Source: Sphaerochaetaceae bacterium
GTDB taxonomy: Bacteria > Spirochaetota > Spirochaetia > Sphaerochaetales > Sphaerochaetaceae
DNA length: 64,000 nucleotides
Direction of reading: 5' to 3'
Assembly: GCA_024405015.1 (NCBI GenBank)
Contig: JAKSPE010000006.1
Span: forward strand, 1 to 64,000
Shown here: positions 24,917 through 32,752 of the stretch, piece after piece
Position numbering within the stretch: the first letter of the stretch is position 1
How the letters are laid out: each line of letters starts with the position of its first letter
The notes under the pieces: model-generated
Seen by the model: the letters and a program-made list of their open reading frames with translations, nothing else
The model's database searches: none
Told to the model about the DNA's origin: nothing
Translations under genes and position numbers: made by a program

Positions 24917-25699
24917 ATGGCACAACGATCACTCATCCAGGAAAGACGCAAACAGATTCTCGATTACATCACCCAGCACCAGAAGGCTGACATCCGCGAG
25001 TTGTCAGAACTGCTGAATGCCACCGAGATTACCATACGACGAGACCTCATCGAGCTCGAGAAGACCAAGATGCTCATCCGAACCCACGGAGGAGCTGTCG
25101 TCAGCGAGCAGAAGAAATCGGTCTGGCAGACGACATCGGTCTACAACAGACTGGAGCGAAACAAAGATCAGAAGGAACGGATCGCCAAGTTCGCCGCAAC
25201 CCTTATCAATGACAGCGAAAGCCTTTTCATCGATGGAGGAAGCACAACACAGACGCTGGCACCACTGATCAAGGACAGACGTAACATGCTTTTTGTCACA
25301 AATTCGCCTGATATCGCCGATATTCTGCTGGAAAACGAGGAGAACCGAATCATCCAAATCGGTGGAGAACTGACACGAGACACACATCTGACCATTGGGC
25401 CAGATGCAGAGGACGGAATCCGCAAATACTATGTGGACAAGTTCGTCACAGGTGTTACCGGCATCGACCCTGACGAAGGCTGCTATGCGGCAATCCCTGG
25501 AGAAGCCAGCATGAAAAGGACATTTGTCGCCCACGCCAGAGAAACGATTCTTCTGGTAGACAGCAGCAAATTCAGCCGAAAGGCATTCTGCCTAGCCTTC
25601 CCGGTTTCCGGTGTCGGCACCATCATCACCGACTCGGATACGCCGAAGGAGATTGTGGAAAAACTCAGAGAACGCAACATCAAGGTGTATGTGGTCTGA
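24917..25699 (+). CDS. DeoR/GlpR-family transcriptional regulator
   Basis: A 260-residue regulator. The N-terminal winged helix-turn-helix reads IQERRKQILDYITQH to NATEITIRRDLIELEKT and ends with IRTHGGAV. The C-terminal DeoR sensor domain (about 75-255) has LFIDGGSTTQTLAPLI, the GGELTRDTHLTIGPDAE loop and VDSSKFSRKAF, which bind a phosphorylated sugar in this family. It is divergent from the aldolase-transketolase-kinase-ABC operon and is its likely repressor, released by a pathway intermediate. No SD is present. Confidence 0.93.
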   Translation: MAQRSLIQERRKQILDYITQHQKADIRELSELLNATEITIRRDLIELEKTKMLIRTHGGAVVSEQKKSVWQTTSVYNRLERNKDQKERIAKFAATLINDSESLFIDGGSTTQTLAPLIKDRRNMLFVTNSPDIADILLENEENRIIQIGGELTRDTHLTIGPDAEDGIRKYYVDKFVTGVTGIDPDEGCYAAIPGEASMKRTFVAHARETILLVDSSKFSRKAFCLAFPVSGVGTIITDSDTPKEIVEKLRERNIKVYVV

Positions 25700-25751
25700 G
25701 TCTCATCCATAGCTGAGAAACGTTCATTTTTTTGAAAGATTCACGAAACAG

Positions 25752-25786
25752 AAAAAGCCACCGGATTTCAATTCCGATGGCTTTTC
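25752..25786. terminator. Bidirectional terminator between convergent genes
   Basis: A hairpin formed by AAAGCCACCGG (25754-25764) and CCGATGGCTTTT (25774-25784) has A and T tracts on both sides. It serves the DeoR gene and the P-type ATPase gene. Confidence 0.8.
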
Positions 25787-25821
25787 TCTTCTGCATTGGC
25801 GTCAATCGAACCTTTTTGATT

Positions 25822-27741
25822 TCAGAGGTTCTTCACCATAAGTGCTCGAATTGCATTGAGAACCGCAATGATCATGACACCGACATCCGCAAAGATGGCA
25901 GCCCACATGTTGGCGATTCCAAAAGCTCCCAGTATGAGACAACCGAACTTGATCACAAGTGCAATGGCGATATTCTGATAGACGATGCCAATGCATTTGC
26001 GGGAGATTCTGATAGCCTTGGCAATCTTCAGCGGATCATCATCCATGAGAACTACGTCGGCAGCCTCAATGGCAGCATCCGAACCCATGGCACCCATGGC
26101 AATACCGATATCCGCTCTGGTTAGAACAGGTGCGTCGTTGATGCCGTCACCGACAAAGACAAGCTTGTCCTTCTCACTTCCCTTTTCGGACAGAAGCCTT
26201 TCGACCTGGCTCACTTTGTCAGCTGGCAAAAGCTCGCTGTGCACTTCATCAACACCAAGTTCAGAGGCGACCTTCTCGGCCACACGCTTTGCGTCACCGG
26301 TAAGCATGACAGTCTTTTCAACACCCGAGTTTTTCAGTTGTGCGATTGCCTGCTTGGAATTCGGTTTGACAACATCAGAGATGACAACATGGCCTGCATA
26401 CGTTCCATCAACAGCGATATGGATGATGGTACCTGTGCTGTCACAGTCATTGCACTGTATGTTGAGTTTTCTCATCAACTTGATGTTTCCAGCTGCAACC
26501 TGATGGCCATCGACCTTACCGCAGACGCCGTGTCCGCTGATTTCCTCAATATCCGAGACTCGATTGCGGTCAATTTCTTTGCCATAGGCCTTCTGAAGGC
26601 TCTTGGAAATCGGATGGGAGGAAAAGCATTCCACCAATGCGGCATACTCAATGAGCTTTTCCTCTTCCATTGTGTTGTCATGTACACCAGTGACTTCGAA
26701 CACACCCTGTGTCAGAGTTCCGGTCTTGTCAAACACAACGGTCTTTGCCTGGGACAATGTCTCAAGATAGTTGGAACCCTTGATCAGGATTCCCTCATGG
26801 CTGGCACCACCGATTCCAGCAAAGAAGCTCAGAGGGATACTGATGACAAGTGCGCATGGGCAACTGATAACAAGGAAAGTCAGAGCTCTGTAGATCCAGT
26901 TGCTCCACATAGCTGGCTGGCCAAGGATAAGCATTCTGAAAACAGGAGGCAGAATTGCAAGGGCCAAGGCACTGTAGACGACAGCCGGCGTATAGACTCT
27001 GGCAAACTTTGAGATAAACTCCTCAGACTTGGACTTTCTGGAGCTTGCGTTCTCAACCAGCTCCAGAATCTTGGAGACTGTGGATTCCCCGAACTCCTTG
27101 GTGGTCTGGATTCTAAGAACACCTGTCATGTTGATGCAACCGCTGATGATTTCATCGCCCTCTCTCACTTCACGAGGTACGCTTTCTCCGGTGAGGGCAC
27201 TTGTGTTGAGACTGGAAGAGCCTTCTGTGACGATGCCGTCAATTGGGACCTTCTCTCCAGGCTGAACGGTAATGATGGTTCCGATTTCAACCTCATCAGG
27301 GTCAACCTGCTCAAGCTGTCCATCCACCTCGACATTTGCATAGTCAGGTCTGATATCCATGAGTTCGCTGATGTTTTTTCGGCTCTTTCCAACGGCATAG
27401 CTTTGGAAGAACTCACCAATCTGATAGAACAGAAGAACAGCGATTGCCTCGTTGTAGTCGCCGGTTCTCTCATAGATGGCGATGGCATAAGCACCGATGG
27501 TTGCAAAGGCCATGAGAAAGCATTCATCAAACGGTCTGCGATTGATGATGCCTTTGAAAGCCTTTCGAAGAATGTCGTAGCCTATCTCCACGTAGATAGC
27601 CGCATAGAGAATGCCATAGACCACAAGGTATGCAACCCCATCAAGTCCAAATGGATTTATCTTCTTTACAATATTGACCAGAACCAGCATCACAATGGCA
27701 ATGCAGATTCTGATGAACATCTTCTTCTGTTTCCTGTTCAT
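25822..27741 (-). CDS. Heavy-metal P1B-type ATPase (Zn/Cd/Pb type)
   Basis: A 639-residue metal-exporting ATPase. It has about eight transmembrane helices; the metal-binding SCPCALVISIP motif is in helix 6 (about 335), phosphorylation is at DKTGTLTQG (about 380), TGE occurs in ALTGESVPRE, and the hinge is VGDGINDAPVL (about 570). CPC with a short N-terminus points to a zinc/cadmium/lead exporter. The usual N-terminal HMA domain is missing, and a stand-alone HMA protein is encoded 124 nt upstream. Metal specificity is inferred. Confidence 0.92.
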   Translation of the reverse strand: MNRKQKKMFIRICIAIVMLVLVNIVKKINPFGLDGVAYLVVYGILYAAIYVEIGYDILRKAFKGIINRRPFDECFLMAFATIGAYAIAIYERTGDYNEAIAVLLFYQIGEFFQSYAVGKSRKNISELMDIRPDYANVEVDGQLEQVDPDEVEIGTIITVQPGEKVPIDGIVTEGSSSLNTSALTGESVPREVREGDEIISGCINMTGVLRIQTTKEFGESTVSKILELVENASSRKSKSEEFISKFARVYTPAVVYSALALAILPPVFRMLILGQPAMWSNWIYRALTFLVISCPCALVISIPLSFFAGIGGASHEGILIKGSNYLETLSQAKTVVFDKTGTLTQGVFEVTGVHDNTMEEEKLIEYAALVECFSSHPISKSLQKAYGKEIDRNRVSDIEEISGHGVCGKVDGHQVAAGNIKLMRKLNIQCNDCDSTGTIIHIAVDGTYAGHVVISDVVKPNSKQAIAQLKNSGVEKTVMLTGDAKRVAEKVASELGVDEVHSELLPADKVSQVERLLSEKGSEKDKLVFVGDGINDAPVLTRADIGIAMGAMGSDAAIEAADVVLMDDDPLKIAKAIRISRKCIGIVYQNIAIALVIKFGCLILGAFGIANMWAAIFADVGVMIIAVLNAIRALMVKNL

Positions 27742-27865
27742 GTGTTCTTCCTTTCCCCAACCCTAAAACCAAAACTGAAAACAAAACCTCCCTTCCGGGA
27801 GGCCTATCGTGAGAATTCAGGCAGTCACCTCTGCCCTATGCTTCTCGGCAAATGCAAATCTGAAA

Positions 27866-28084
27866 TCAGAGCTCAATCTCGCAATCCGGCTCAACCTTCT
27901 TGCATGCCTTGAGAACTGCCTGCATGACAGCCTTTGGATCTGCACCCTCTGCAAATTCAACGGACATCTTCTGTGTCATGAAATTCACTGTTGCACCAGC
28001 AACGCCAGCGACCTTCTTGGTGGTCTCTTCCATCAGATTTGCACAGTTTGCGCAATCAACTTCAATCTTGTATGTCTTCTTCAT
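27866..28084 (-). CDS. Small HMA-domain metal-binding protein
   Basis: A 72-residue heavy-metal-associated domain. The metal loop is VDCANCANLME, with CxxC at Cys11 and Cys14, followed by a typical beta-alpha-beta fold and a Cys-rich tail (ACKKVEPDCEIEL) that could add ligands. It lies upstream of the P-type ATPase gene and probably passes metal to it or replaces its missing N-terminal domain. The AGGAAA before ATG is SD-like. Whether the cargo is zinc-type or copper-type is uncertain. Confidence 0.88.
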   Translation of the reverse strand: MKKTYKIEVDCANCANLMEETTKKVAGVAGATVNFMTQKMSVEFAEGADPKAVMQAVLKACKKVEPDCEIEL

Positions 28085-28206
28085 GGGTGTTTCCTCCGAA
28101 ACTGAAAGTTCATTTAAACATTTTAGAATATGCTAATATGTTTACATGTGCAGAATAGTACGAAGGCTTCTGATTGTCAACCTCTTTTTGCAGAATTATG
28201 AAACCG

Positions 28207-28269
28207 ATGAGTCCCATGGTGGCGATGAATGCCATGAGACCCATGAAAGCCATGAAAGACCATGAAATG
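28207..28269 (+). repeat. Left array of degenerate 9-nt repeats
   Basis: At least six consecutive units of about 9 nt each begin with ATG and end in CC or CG (for example ATGAATGCC, ATGAGACCC, ATGAAAGCC). The same unit in reverse orientation forms the right array at 29077-29150, so the two arrays form imperfect inverted repeats around the transposase gene. Confidence 0.7.
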
Positions 28270-28309
28270 TCGATTTCAGAAGAATTGTCACATCTTTTCT
28301 TTCAGAGCT

Positions 28310-28345
28310 CAAAATGGTTTCAGCAGTGCAATGGTATATAGGGGT
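28310..28345 (+). promoter_or_regulatory. Shared upstream block, copy 3 (CAAAAT-N16-TGGTAT)
   Basis: CAAAATGGTTTC at 28310 and TGGTATATA at 28332 have the 22-nt offset seen in copies 1 and 2. TGGTATATA can act as an extended -10 for the transposase gene, with transcription starting near 28345 and an SD (AAAGGAG) before ATG 28370. Confidence 0.5.
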
Positions 28346-28369
28346 GAGAACAATGCAAAGGAGAAACCC

Positions 28370-29053
28370 ATGCCTATTACCTACAAAGACCTTCTATACT
28401 CGAAAAAGGATGAGATCTATGAGAAACATGTCGGCACAGCAAAGAGACACAATATTGATAAAACAGGAGTCTTTTATCATGTTGTTACGTCAACAAGAGC
28501 AAAGGAGAAGATCTACTACTCTGACGTGGCAAACTATCGGCACAATCTTCTGTGCAAGATCTGTGAGGATAAAGGCGTCAAGATCGTCTTTTCATTGACG
28601 ATGACAAATCATACGCATGACGTCTTGCTCACTCCGAACTGGGAAGTGCTTCCGGAGATTCTGAGAATCGTCAATCTGAATGTGAACAAATACATCAAAA
28701 GGCACTACGCAGAAAAGATCCGAAGGGGCAGGAACATCTTCGCGGGAGATATCGCATACATACCAATTCGAGACATACGAACGCTTTTCTATATTGGGAA
28801 ATACATACAATCAAACCCGGATTATATGGTTGAGGAGGGAAAGATCATCCCACATACATGCTTCTGGATGTTTGAAAGGAACTACTACCCGGCACCATAT
28901 GATGGAACTCTTTACCAGAACCTCTTTGGAATGACAGGACATGAACTTTTTGAACTCTATACGAAGCTGACCAGAAATCAGGCTTATGAATACGCAAAAA
29001 CGCATTTCAGGAATTGGACAGAGGAAAAGACGCATCTGATATTCTATAAATGA
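28370..29053 (+). CDS. IS200-type Y1/HUH transposase, REP-associated (RAYT)-like
   Basis: A 227-residue protein of the single-strand Y1 transposase superfamily. GVFYHVVTSTRAKEKIYY is the first strand, TNHTHDVLLTPN holds the HUH metal motif (about residue 81), and the candidate catalytic Tyr lies in FYIGKYIQSNPDYM (about 142). The extra basic segment and the absence of a tnpB partner fit the RAYT group, which is usually domesticated. It is AT-richer than its neighbours and has an SD. It is bracketed by inverted 9-nt repeat arrays and followed by a GC-rich inverted duplication. Confidence 0.82.
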   Translation: MPITYKDLLYSKKDEIYEKHVGTAKRHNIDKTGVFYHVVTSTRAKEKIYYSDVANYRHNLLCKICEDKGVKIVFSLTMTNHTHDVLLTPNWEVLPEILRIVNLNVNKYIKRHYAEKIRRGRNIFAGDIAYIPIRDIRTLFYIGKYIQSNPDYMVEEGKIIPHTCFWMFERNYYPAPYDGTLYQNLFGMTGHELFELYTKLTRNQAYEYAKTHFRNWTEEKTHLIFYK

Positions 29054-29076
29054 TGATTCAGTTTGCCCTATTCTTT

Positions 29077-29150
29077 GCATTCATGGGCTCTCATGGGCTT
29101 CATGGCAACCATGGCATTCATAGCCCTCATGGCATTTATGACGTTCATAG
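29077..29150 (-). repeat. Right array of degenerate 9-nt repeats, inverted
   Basis: Read on the minus strand, about eight units follow the same pattern as the left array (ATGAACGTC, ATAAATGCC, ATGAGGGCT, ATGAATGCC, ATGGTTGCC, ATGAAGCCC and so on). It begins 24 nt after the transposase stop. Confidence 0.7.
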
Positions 29151-29206
29151 GCGCAGAAATCCTGTGGGATAGTCAATTCCCAAGCTCATGTGCATAGACC
29201 GCGTAT

Positions 29207-29462
29207 AGGCTGGTGCATGCTCCCATTCCGGGACGCGGCCGGTCTCGCCATACGCTTGGGCTATCCTGCCCGCTTGGCGGCCCTGGCCACTAGAATGCAC
29301 AGCCTACACAGCAGCCTATTCACAATAGCAGATCGTCCATTATCCCGATTGTCCAGATGCGGTGCGATGCCTGTGCATTCCAGCCTCCATGAGGGCGAGC
29401 GGCCGAAAGAGGCCTGGCGAAGCCCTTGGATGGCGTGCCGCCAGGTGGCATGCATCAGGCCT
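29207..29462. repeat. GC-rich imperfect inverted duplication, two units of about 95 bp
   Basis: This occupies most of the gene-free stretch 29054-29550. Unit A (29207-29304) starts AGGCTGGTGCATGC and ends GAATGCACAGCC. Read on the minus strand, unit B (29462-29369) starts AGGCCTGATGCATGC and ends GAATGCACAGGC, with diverged GC-rich centres. Composition is clearly GC-richer than surrounding DNA. Short open frames here look incidental. The pair could be a REP/BIME-like structure or a remnant of a mobile element. Confidence 0.55.
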
Positions 29463-29495
29463 TGCACGGTATATGGGCATGAGGGAAGGCATAGA

Positions 29496-29530
29496 AAACA
29501 AAAAACCGACAGGTCACCCCGTCGGTCTTT
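29496..29530 (-). terminator. Intrinsic terminator of the acyl-CoA synthetase gene
   Basis: The stem ACCGAC (29505-29510) with GTCGGT (29521-29526) is followed on the minus strand by a run of T. Confidence 0.75.
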
Positions 29531-29550
29531 CTGAATATCCAGAAAAATGA

Positions 29551-31293
29551 TCAGCCGATCATCTTTGTCAGATTCTCATCAATACTTGCAATCTTGAATC
29601 TCTGAACCTTAGCGGTTGAGGAAAGTGGGAACTTCTCAAGAGAGATTGCCAGCTTGTGGATCTTCTTGTAGCTAGGAAGTGTTGCATTGACTTCCTTGAT
29701 GACCTTCTCGATGTTATCAAGCATGGCAGCATTGTCACCCTTGTACTTCTCAAGGAAAGCATCGGATGGATGTACGATTGCCATGATTCCCTCAACCTTC
29801 TTGGCTTCATCAGCGACATAGCCTCTTACGCAGATCTGGTCGATGTCATCATAGAGCTGGAAGCAATCCTCAATCTCCTCCGGGAAGACGTTCTTACCAC
29901 CCTCTGTAACGATGATGTTCTTCTGTCTACCTGTGAGATAGAGGTAGTTTCTGGAATCGAGGTGACCGATATCACCTGTGTTGAGCCAGCCTTCCTCATC
30001 CAGGATCTCTCTGGTAGCCTCTTCGTTCTTGTAGTAGCCCTGCATGACCATTGGTCCGCGGACATAGATGAGACCATTACCCTCAGAATCCGGATCGACG
30101 ATCTTCATCTCTGTGTGTGGAAGAACACGTCCGACAGATGTCTCAATGTAATCGAAGATAGGGTTCAGGTTGATGATTGGGCTTGTCTCGGTCAGGCCAT
30201 AACCCTGGACGAAGTCAACACCAAGTTCGTTGAACTGTCTGAATGTGGATGCAGGAAGTGGTCCGCCACCGGAAATGCAGATTCGGATCTTGTCCAGTGA
30301 GAGATTCTTGAGCAGGAACTTGAACCAGTGCTTTCCAAGGTTGATGTTGAAGTGCTTCTTAAAGAAACCGCTGACGGCCATCATGGCGTGAATGAGCCCG
30401 TTGACAAAAGCACCCTTTTCCTTGACTCCCTTCATCAGACCTGCAATCAGCTTGTTGAAGAGCATTGGAACGGCAAGGAGCATTGTGACTTCGCCCTTCT
30501 TGAGCTCGGAGAGAAGCTGCTTGACAACAAGTTTCTTACCAAAGACGATTTTTGCACCGCTTCCGACACCCTCAAGGAGAACGGCCAGCATTGTGTAGGC
30601 ATGGTGAATTGGAAGAATTGCATAGAAGACGTCTGTCGGATAGATGTTCATCCAACCCTGGGCAAGGAAGATATCGGATGTGTAGTTCTCATGGGAGAGC
30701 ATGACACCCTTTGGAGTTCCTGTTGTTCCACTTGTGAACATGATGGCAGCAAGCTCATTGCTCTTTGGAAGCTCGATCTCGTGCTTCTCTGTGCTCTGGA
30801 AGTGAAGGATATAATCCTCCTTCTTTCCGTCGAGAGCGATCTTCGGAAGATCCATATCAATCTTTGCAAGCTTGTCGCTGTCTGCGAAAAGGACCTTGAT
30901 CTCTGCGAAGGAGAAGAGGTTCTTCATGACATCGGCATCAAGTGTTGCGTCGACAGGAACGATGATTGCTCCAGCATTTGCGATTGCAAAATAGGCAAGA
31001 GCCCATTCCGGACTGTTCTTACCGGTAAGACCAACCTTGTCACCATGGCGAACACCAAGTTCGTAAAGCTTGTTTGCAAGAGCCTTGATGATGGTCTGGG
31101 CTTCCTTATAGGTGAAAAGGATGTGCTCTGGGTTGAAGCACTCAAAGCACTTGTTATCTGGGTATCTGTATGTTGTGATATCGAAGAGTTCATTGAGAGT
31201 CGGCCACTCAGAAGTGAAGAACTTGCCCTCTCCTACTCCTCTGAATTCATCCAAAAATTTCCATGGTTCAGGATTGTGAACTGTTTTTGACAT
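29551..31293 (-). CDS. AMP-forming long-chain acyl-CoA synthetase-like ligase
   Basis: A 580-residue ANL-superfamily enzyme. The P-loop is AIMFTSGTTGTPKGVMLSHENY (about 190), the core motif is GYGLTETSPI (about 375), the adenylate-binding GWLNTGDIG is near 445 and the hinge/lysine region GRQKNIIVTEGGKNVFPEEIE is near 465. The catalytic Lys is expected in SSTAKVQRFK at the C-terminus. It activates a carboxylic acid, probably a fatty acid, as an adenylate and thioester. Single gene with an SD (GGAGAG). Confidence 0.9.
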   Translation of the reverse strand: MSKTVHNPEPWKFLDEFRGVGEGKFFTSEWPTLNELFDITTYRYPDNKCFECFNPEHILFTYKEAQTIIKALANKLYELGVRHGDKVGLTGKNSPEWALAYFAIANAGAIIVPVDATLDADVMKNLFSFAEIKVLFADSDKLAKIDMDLPKIALDGKKEDYILHFQSTEKHEIELPKSNELAAIMFTSGTTGTPKGVMLSHENYTSDIFLAQGWMNIYPTDVFYAILPIHHAYTMLAVLLEGVGSGAKIVFGKKLVVKQLLSELKKGEVTMLLAVPMLFNKLIAGLMKGVKEKGAFVNGLIHAMMAVSGFFKKHFNINLGKHWFKFLLKNLSLDKIRICISGGGPLPASTFRQFNELGVDFVQGYGLTETSPIINLNPIFDYIETSVGRVLPHTEMKIVDPDSEGNGLIYVRGPMVMQGYYKNEEATREILDEEGWLNTGDIGHLDSRNYLYLTGRQKNIIVTEGGKNVFPEEIEDCFQLYDDIDQICVRGYVADEAKKVEGIMAIVHPSDAFLEKYKGDNAAMLDNIEKVIKEVNATLPSYKKIHKLAISLEKFPLSSTAKVQRFKIASIDENLTKMIG

Positions 31294-31408
31294 TTTTCTC
31301 TCCTCTGTAAAAAAAGCGAATATCTAATTTATAGCCGAAAAAAATCCCCCTGTGTAGGGGGATAAATTAATCAATTTACTAATAATTGGATAGTAAGGTC
31401 TAACTATT

Positions 31409-32620
31409 TCAGCCTTTGCGTGCGTAGGCTCTTGCCAAACCACCCTCGGAGGTTTCGCGGTAACGCTGATTCATATCAAGACCTGTGTAATACATACTCT
31501 TGAGAACCATGTCATAGCTGATGTTTCGTGTACCAGTAAGGAAGAATGCAATGTTTGCGGCATTGAGTGCTCTCATGGCAGCAACGGCATTACGCTCGAT
31601 ACAAGGGATTTGGACAAGACCGCAGATTGGGTCACAGGTAAGACCGAGATGGTGCTCAAGGGCGATCTCAGCAGCGTACTCAATCTGGTCAAGGGAGTAG
31701 CCGAATGCCTGGCCTGCAGCAGCGGCTGCCATAGAGCATGCAACGCCGATTTCAGCCTGACAGCCGCACTCTGCACCGGAAACCGAAGCATTCTGCTTTG
31801 CCAGCTCTCCGAAAAGACCTGCGACACCAAGGCAATGCAGAATCTGTTCATCGGAAAGGTTTCTCTTGCTCTTGAGGTAATAGAGAACTGCAGGAAGAAC
31901 ACCACAGGAACCACAGGTTGGAGCGGTGACGATGGTACCGTTATCTGCATTCTGCTCACTTACCGCATAGGCATAGGAACACACGAGCTGAGATTCACGA
32001 AGTTCTGCATGGTTGTTCTCAGGAACCTGAGAGAGAAGGAACTTGGCCTTGCGCTTGACATGAAGTGGTCCTGGGAGCACCCCGTCTTTTGAAAGACCAT
32101 CCTGAATAGCCTTCTGCATGGCTTCCCAGACAGTTGCAAGATAATCCCAGATCTCCTTTCCTTCGTTCAACTCGATGTACTGGACAAGATCAACATAGCG
32201 GAAAGAACAGAACTGTCGGATTTCAGCAAAGGAGTTCTCCATATAGATCTCCTCCTGTACACTTCGACTTTCACGTCCTTCTATGACGATATCCCCTCCA
32301 CCGATGCTTTCAAAACGCTGACGGGCAATCTCTTCATCTTCCTTGTAGGCGATGAGGTCCATGGTGTTCGGATGCTTCATATCCTCAGGATCCTCTTTAG
32401 AGAAAACCACTGTACATGGAATTGGAGAAAGTGCATCCACGATTGCTCTGTCTGTACCATGACCCTTTCCGGTCTTGCACAGACTTCCGTAGAGAATGGC
32501 CGTGAAAGAATCAGCAGCGCTATGGTCCTGTTTGAAAATGTTTGCGGCAAATGCAGGTCCCATGGTATGGGAACTGGATGGGCCCGTTCCTATCTTATAG
32601 ATATCTTTGATTGATCTCAT
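31409..32620 (-). CDS. L-serine ammonia-lyase, single-chain Fe-S type
   Basis: A 403-residue L-serine dehydratase that turns serine into pyruvate and ammonia. GTGPSSSHTMGP near the N-terminus and the Cys residues in TAPTCGSCGVLP, GAECGCQAEIG and CDPICGLVQIPCIERN bind the oxygen-labile 4Fe-4S cluster. The beta domain comes first and the alpha domain second in one chain. ATG 32620 is chosen because GGGATGAT precedes it. The cluster chemistry fits an anaerobe living partly on amino acids. Confidence 0.93.
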   Translation of the reverse strand: MRSIKDIYKIGTGPSSSHTMGPAFAANIFKQDHSAADSFTAILYGSLCKTGKGHGTDRAIVDALSPIPCTVVFSKEDPEDMKHPNTMDLIAYKEDEEIARQRFESIGGGDIVIEGRESRSVQEEIYMENSFAEIRQFCSFRYVDLVQYIELNEGKEIWDYLATVWEAMQKAIQDGLSKDGVLPGPLHVKRKAKFLLSQVPENNHAELRESQLVCSYAYAVSEQNADNGTIVTAPTCGSCGVLPAVLYYLKSKRNLSDEQILHCLGVAGLFGELAKQNASVSGAECGCQAEIGVACSMAAAAAGQAFGYSLDQIEYAAEIALEHHLGLTCDPICGLVQIPCIERNAVAAMRALNAANIAFFLTGTRNISYDMVLKSMYYTGLDMNQRYRETSEGGLARAYARKG

Positions 32621-32740
32621 ATCATCCCTTCTTAAAAAGCCTGCCGGTTGAGACACCTCAGGCATAGATAATCTACAGTTAAGGGATTAACTTTTCAAGT
32701 TATCAGAGCTGAGACACTATCCTTTTCCAGTTTTAAGGAA

Positions 32741-32746
32741 TACTAT
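32741..32746 (+). promoter_or_regulatory. -10 element 6 nt before the MATE start
   Basis: TACTAT lies exactly 6 nt before ATG 32753 and no Shine-Dalgarno is present. No good -35 is seen. Confidence 0.5.
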
Positions 32747-32752
32747 GGCATT

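Noticed and set aside
28370..29053. Complete IS200/IS605 insertion sequence
   Set aside because: The HUH/Y1 enzyme is present, but no tnpB and no typical subterminal hairpins or TTAC-type insertion site were recognised. A RAYT-like, possibly domesticated gene is more likely.
29190..29550. Open frames in the GC-rich stretch (60-114 codons)
   Set aside because: Arg/Pro/Cys-rich low-quality frames on both strands of an inverted duplication, typical of GC-rich noncoding DNA; no SD.
30328..31290. 320-codon open frame antisense to the acyl-CoA synthetase gene
   Set aside because: Shadow of a well-supported ANL enzyme; Cys/Val/Leu-rich with no domain.
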